A program made the position numbers and the translations under genes. Of a stretch of DNA of 9,512 nucleotides, positions 6,769 to 9,512 are shown in pieces. Numbering within the stretch: the first letter of the stretch is position 1; each line of letters begins with the position of its first letter. The notes beneath the pieces are model-generated. The model was not told the origin of the DNA. It saw only the letters and a list, made by a program, of their open reading frames with translations, and made no database searches. The DNA is from JBHEPS01 sp046261635 (GTDB taxonomy: Bacteria; Acidobacteriota; Thermoanaerobaculia; Gp7-AA8): positions 1 through 9,512 of the forward strand of contig JBHEOL010000208.1 in assembly GCA_046261635.1 (NCBI GenBank), given 5' to 3'.

Positions 6769-7400
6769 CACTTCGCCACCGCTCCCCACACGGCCTCGAG
6801 ACGACCGTCGCGCCCACAGCCGGTGCGGTAGAACTTGTACCGGATCGGGTTCTTTCTGTAGTAGTCCTGGTGGTACTCCTCGGCCGCGTAATACGTCTGC
6901 GCCGGCAGGATCTCGGTGACCACGCTCTGCGCCAGCTGCTTCTCCACGCGATCCCTCGACGTCTCGGCCAGGCTCTGTTGCTCTTCGTCGTGATAGAAGA
7001 TCGCGGCGCGATACTGCTTCCCCTTGTCACAGAACTGCCCACTGGCGTCGAACGGATCGATGTTCCGCCAGTAGGTTTCGAGCAGTTGCTCGAAACTCAC
7101 ACGGGTCGGATCGTAGAGAACCTGGACGGCCTCGTAATGCCCGGTACCTCCACGCGAGACGGATTCGTAGCTCGGATTCGGCTCGGTCCCCCCCGTGTAT
7201 CCCGACGTCGTCGACAGCACTCCGTCCATCTTGTCGAAGGGAGGCTCCATGCACCAGAAGCAGCCTCCGGCGAAGGTCGCCTTCGCGACCTGACGGGGGG
7301 TCGCCTTCTGGGCCTCGGCGGGCTCGCTTCGCAGGAACACACCGGCGAGGATGAGCAGGACGGCTACGATGGCACCGCCGACGATCGCGCGCTTGAGCAT
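6768..7400 (-). CDS. msrA: Peptide-methionine (S)-S-oxide reductase, exported
   Basis: This 210-residue MsrA reduces the S-epimer of methionine sulfoxide in oxidised proteins. An N-terminal hydrophobic segment (about 5-22, followed by SEPAEAQ) indicates export to, or anchoring at, the periplasm. The catalytic motif is GGCFWCMEPPF with nucleophile Cys47. The more usual form is GCFWG or GCFWS, and here the second cysteine is Cys50. Other family marks are SGYTGGTEPNPSYESV, GHYEAVQVLYDP, and DPFDASGQFCDKGKQYRAAIF (split: DPFDASGQFCD and KGKQYRAAIF). Cys124 and Cys195 are candidate resolving residues; Cys195 sits in a C-terminal RTGCGRDGR. AAGGAG (7407-7412) lies seven bases before the ATG. A six-base-stem hairpin (7416-7433) sits just upstream. 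It follows the zinc-ribbon gene by 55 bases and may be in its operon. No msrB is visible here. Confidence 0.95.
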   Translation of the reverse strand: MLKRAIVGGAIVAVLLILAGVFLRSEPAEAQKATPRQVAKATFAGGCFWCMEPPFDKMDGVLSTTSGYTGGTEPNPSYESVSRGGTGHYEAVQVLYDPTRVSFEQLLETYWRNIDPFDASGQFCDKGKQYRAAIFYHDEEQQSLAETSRDRVEKQLAQSVVTEILPAQTYYAAEEYHQDYYRKNPIRYKFYRTGCGRDGRLEAVWGAVAK

Positions 7401-7455
7401 CGGAATCTCCTTTCGGCTTTCAACAGCGAAAGCTGGCCGGCTGTTTCACCGACAA

Positions 7456-7746
7456 TCAGGTCCGCCGCCGTCCTCCCCCCAGGTCCCGGACCGACCCGAA
7501 GCGAAGCTCGAAGTAGTTCGCGGCGGCCCGGAGCCCGCGGCTCACGACTGCCGGATCGCGCCGGTCGATCGACTCGAGAGGAGCACGCAACGGCTCCGGC
7601 AGAAGATTCCGGCAAGTGATGCACAGCGCCGCGCCTTGCCCCTTGCTCCGATCACAACGCGGGCAACGCTCCTGATTTGCAAGTGCCTTGATGTCGTCTT
7701 CGGTGAACACGCCTGTCCCGCCCCGGCCTGAAATCCAATCTCTCAT
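7456..7746 (-). CDS. Small zinc-ribbon protein, function unknown
   Basis: This 96-residue protein has a clear four-cysteine zinc-ribbon: C28-P-R-C31 and C42-I-T-C45, ten residues apart. An acidic N-terminal segment (TEDDIKALANQ) precedes it. An Arg-rich C-terminal helix (about 65-85) ends in GGGRRRT. There is no signal peptide or membrane segment, so it is cytoplasmic. Zinc-ribbons of this size bind nucleic acid or protein, but I do not recognise the family. The start has no clear ribosome site, and an alternative downstream start cannot be excluded. It lies 55 bases upstream of msrA on the same strand and diverges from mscS. A redox-related role is possible from context only. Confidence 0.6.
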   Translation of the reverse strand: MRDWISGRGGTGVFTEDDIKALANQERCPRCDRSKGQGAALCITCRNLLPEPLRAPLESIDRRDPAVVSRGLRAAANYFELRFGSVRDLGGGRRRT

Positions 7747-7767
7747 GATACGAGCGAGCCCTCGAAA

Positions 7768-7800
7768 ATGTCACATCCCCGGCAAGGGGACAGGGGTCGT
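7768..7800. repeat. Short hairpin with possible REP-like character
   Basis: TCCCC (7776-7780) pairs with GGGGA (7786-7790) around GGCAA. A flanking TGTC (7769-7772) and ACAG (7790-7793) partly extend the inverted symmetry. It lies in the 84-base gap between the divergent zinc-ribbon and mscS genes. The GGGGACAGGGG style recalls REP-type palindromes, but one copy cannot show that. It could also be an operator. Confidence 0.25.
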
Positions 7801-7812
7801 AAACGTCTTCAG

Positions 7813-7821
7813 TGTGATAGT
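7813..7821 (+). promoter_or_regulatory. Candidate extended -10 element for mscS
   Basis: TGTGATAGT fits an extended -10 (TG, one base, then GATAGT with four of six consensus bases). It ends nine bases before ATG 7831, so a transcript would begin within a few bases of the start codon. mscS has no visible Shine-Dalgarno, which fits a leaderless message. There is no good -35. Confidence 0.3.
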
Positions 7822-7830
7822 TTCCGGGCC

Positions 7831-8916
7831 ATGCAAGGGTGGCTCGACTATCGAATTTACGGCAATCCGGCGGCCGATCTGCTTCTGGGGGCCGGGATCA
7901 CGATCCTGGTGCTCGCCATCATCTGGGCGATCCGGACCTTTCTGAAGCGCAGGCTCGCGGACTCCGAGCAGACCGAGACGTATCTCGACGACTTCGTCAA
8001 CGACCTCGTGCTTCGAACCAAGCTGTTGCTGGTGTTTTTCGTCGTGCTGAATCTCTCGACGAACCATCTGATGCTCGAGCCTCCGATCCACACGGCCTTG
8101 CGCGCGCTCGCAGTCCTGGCCGGTCTGATCCAGCTCGGATTCTGGGGAGTGGGGATCATCGACTTCGCGATCACGCGTCACAGGCGTCGTCGGTTCGAGA
8201 CCGACCCGGCAGCCGTGACGACCCTCTCCGCTTTCGGATTTTTCGGCAAGATCGCGATCTGGGCGGTCGTCGCTCTGGCGGCGCTCGAAAATTTCGGACT
8301 CCAGGTCGGGCCGCTGATCGCCGGTCTCGGAATCGGCGGTATCGCCATCGCGCTCGCCGCCCAGAACATTCTCGGCGACCTGTTTGCTTCGCTGTCGATC
8401 GTTCTCGACAAGCCATTCGTCCTCGGTGACTTCATCATCGTCGGCGAACAGTTGGGGACGGTCGAGCACATCGGGTTGAAAACGACTCGCGTGCGCGCGC
8501 TCTCCGGAGAGCAGCTGATCTTTTCGAACAGCGACCTGCTCGGATCGCGGATCCGCAACTTCAAGCGGATGATCGAGCGCCGGGTCCTGTTCCGATTCGG
8601 TGTCCTTTACTCGAGCACCCGCGAACAGCTCGAACAGGTGCCTGGCATCGTCCGCGAAGTCGTGGAGACGCAGCAGAATGCGCGTTTCGACCGCGCTCAC
8701 TTCCAGAAGTTCGGTGACTCCTCGCTCGACTTCGAGGTCGTCTACTGGATGCTGGTCCCCGATTACAACGTTTACATGGACGTTCAGCAGCAGGTCAACT
8801 TCGAACTGTTCACGCGCCTCCAGGCAATCGGGCTTTCCTTTGCCTTCCCCACCCGGACCCTGCACATCGACACCTGGCCCGACGCTGCGGTCGCGGGCCG
8901 AACCGAGCTCGGATGA
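7831..8916 (+). CDS. MscS-type mechanosensitive ion channel
   Basis: This 361-residue inner-membrane protein opens under membrane tension and releases solutes at hypo-osmotic shock. Hydrophobic segments lie at about 15-37, 63-78, 92-112, 136-153 and 158-181. The last is the pore-lining helix, with the MscS signature GLGIGGIAIALAAQNILGD (166-183) followed by LSIVLDKPFVLGDFI, the start of the beta domain. The cytoplasmic alpha/beta domain ends in FPTRTLHIDTW (339-349), a typical MscS C-terminus. At 361 residues it has two more membrane segments than E. coli MscS. An in-frame ATG at 7768 would add 21 residues that do not look coding, so ATG 7831 is preferred although its ribosome site is poor. 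The stop overlaps the ClC start (ATGA), so both are probably translated together. It diverges from the zinc-ribbon/msrA genes. Confidence 0.92.
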   Translation: MQGWLDYRIYGNPAADLLLGAGITILVLAIIWAIRTFLKRRLADSEQTETYLDDFVNDLVLRTKLLLVFFVVLNLSTNHLMLEPPIHTALRALAVLAGLIQLGFWGVGIIDFAITRHRRRRFETDPAAVTTLSAFGFFGKIAIWAVVALAALENFGLQVGPLIAGLGIGGIAIALAAQNILGDLFASLSIVLDKPFVLGDFIIVGEQLGTVEHIGLKTTRVRALSGEQLIFSNSDLLGSRIRNFKRMIERRVLFRFGVLYSSTREQLEQVPGIVREVVETQQNARFDRAHFQKFGDSSLDFEVVYWMLVPDYNVYMDVQQQVNFELFTRLQAIGLSFAFPTRTLHIDTWPDAAVAGRTELG

Positions 8917-9512
8917 GCAAGGAAGGCGACAATCCGGCTTCTCTGGAGCGTGTCGGGCACCTCGGCCGGAAGCTCCGTATCGCGGTGCTTCGAACCTGGG
9001 GTCGGGCGCGGCTGTCGGAGCAGCAACGGCTCCTCTTTCTCACGATCGTCGTCGGAGTTGCATCCGGGTTCGCCGCTGTCGGTTTTCACCTCGCCATCGG
9101 CCTGCTCTCCGAGCTCCTCTTCGAAAGCGCGGTCGCGGAGTTCGACCTTCCATGGATCCCCTGGATCATCATCGTTCCGACGGCAGGCGCGCTCGTCTGC
9201 GGCATCCTGCTTCAGAAGCTCGTCCCCGAGGCCAGGGGCAGCGGAATCCCTCAAGTGAAGCATGCGTACGCGACCCCTGGCGGTCATGTCACCCTCCGCA
9301 CCGCGTCGGGGAAGTTCGCCATCGGCGCGATCCAGATCGGGTCCGGCTCTTCGCTCGGACGCGAAGGTCCGACCGTGCAGATCTGCGCGGGCATCGCGAG
9401 CACGATCGGCCGCACGGCCGGATTGTCACGGAAGTCCGTCCGGCGCATGCTGCCGGTCGGCTCGGCAGCCGCAGTCGCCGCAGCTTTCAACGCGCCGATT
9501 GCGGCCGTGACC
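8913..9512 (+). CDS. ClC-type chloride channel or H+/Cl- exchanger (cut by window end)
   Basis: The first 200 residues are visible; the reading frame stays open to the last base. Residues 1-39 are a cytoplasmic, basic N-terminus. Membrane helices begin at about 40-66 and 83-104. The anion-selectivity motif GSGIP is at 109-113, the gating motif GREGP at 149-153 (Glu151 corresponds to E. coli Glu148), and FNAPIAAV at 192-199. The presence of the gating glutamate is shared by exchangers and gated channels. The second proton-transfer glutamate and the distal tyrosine, which would separate exchanger from channel, lie past the window. ATG 8913 overlaps the mscS stop by four bases. Together with MscS it points to ion and volume homeostasis or acid resistance. 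The ribosome site is weak, in keeping with coupling. Confidence 0.93.
   Translation, partial: MSKEGDNPASLERVGHLGRKLRIAVLRTWGRARLSEQQRLLFLTIVVGVASGFAAVGFHLAIGLLSELLFESAVAEFDLPWIPWIIIVPTAGALVCGILLQKLVPEARGSGIPQVKHAYATPGGHVTLRTASGKFAIGAIQIGSGSSLGREGPTVQICAGIASTIGRTAGLSRKSVRRMLPVGSAAAVAAAFNAPIAAVT

Noticed and set aside
7416..7433. Hairpin GCTTTC / GAAAGC just upstream of the msrA ribosome site
   Set aside because: A six-base stem is too short to call a regulator or terminator without other support.
7771..8865. Minus-strand open frame (364 codons) opposite mscS
   Set aside because: It lies entirely opposite a clear MscS gene, shows no motifs and no ribosome site.
1..9512. Defence island, CRISPR array, prophage or mobile element
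   Set aside because: No nuclease, integrase, transposase, phage structural gene or regularly spaced direct repeat was seen. The only repeats are the two convergent-junction elements and weak palindromes.

Overview
The window is a GC-rich bacterial chromosomal segment with tightly packed genes. Many genes have good purine-rich ribosome binding sites, and nearly all products are exported or membrane-bound. The gene content (DUF2911 protein, L,D-transpeptidase pair, M16 peptidase pair with a LolA-like extension, exported MsrA, PilZ-like protein, MscS and ClC) and the codon use suggest an Acidobacteriota-like environmental Gram-negative. That placement rests on the general character of the genes and is inference. 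I see no rRNA, tRNA, CRISPR array, transposase, integrase or phage gene.

Layout. Positions 2-52 are probably the last codons of an upstream gene. Positions 112-648 (+) encode a secreted DUF2911 protein. An inverted array of 7-base tandem repeats (657-773) separates it from two convergent genes on the minus strand. These two encode L,D-transpeptidase-type (YkuD) proteins and look like one operon. The promoter-proximal copy (2392-1652) is intact but has lost the catalytic His-Gly-Cys. The distal copy (1607-772) keeps the catalytic motif but is split by a one-base frameshift in a six-G run. A 184-base divergent gap follows, then a small PilZ-like protein (2577-2954, +).

After a 126-base gap comes a two-gene M16 zinc-peptidase operon: an active subunit (3081-4628) and a catalytically degenerate subunit with a C-terminal LolA-like domain (4625-6730). 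They overlap by ATGA. A strong 14-bp hairpin at 6736-6768 lies between this operon and the convergent exported methionine sulfoxide reductase MsrA (7400-6768). A short zinc-ribbon protein (7746-7456) lies upstream of msrA. Divergent from these are an MscS-type mechanosensitive channel (7831-8916) and a ClC-type chloride channel or transporter (8913 to the window end, truncated), again joined by an ATGA overlap.

How the parts work together. Three envelope themes appear: peptidoglycan cross-linking or its regulation, periplasmic protein and methionine quality control (M16 pair, MsrA), and osmotic/ion homeostasis (MscS-ClC). A recurring pattern is an active enzyme paired with a degenerate relative (transpeptidase pair, M16 pair). 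I find no clear new defence or mobile system. The best candidates for follow-up are the active/dead transpeptidase pair with its frameshift, and the structured repeats at the two convergent gene junctions.
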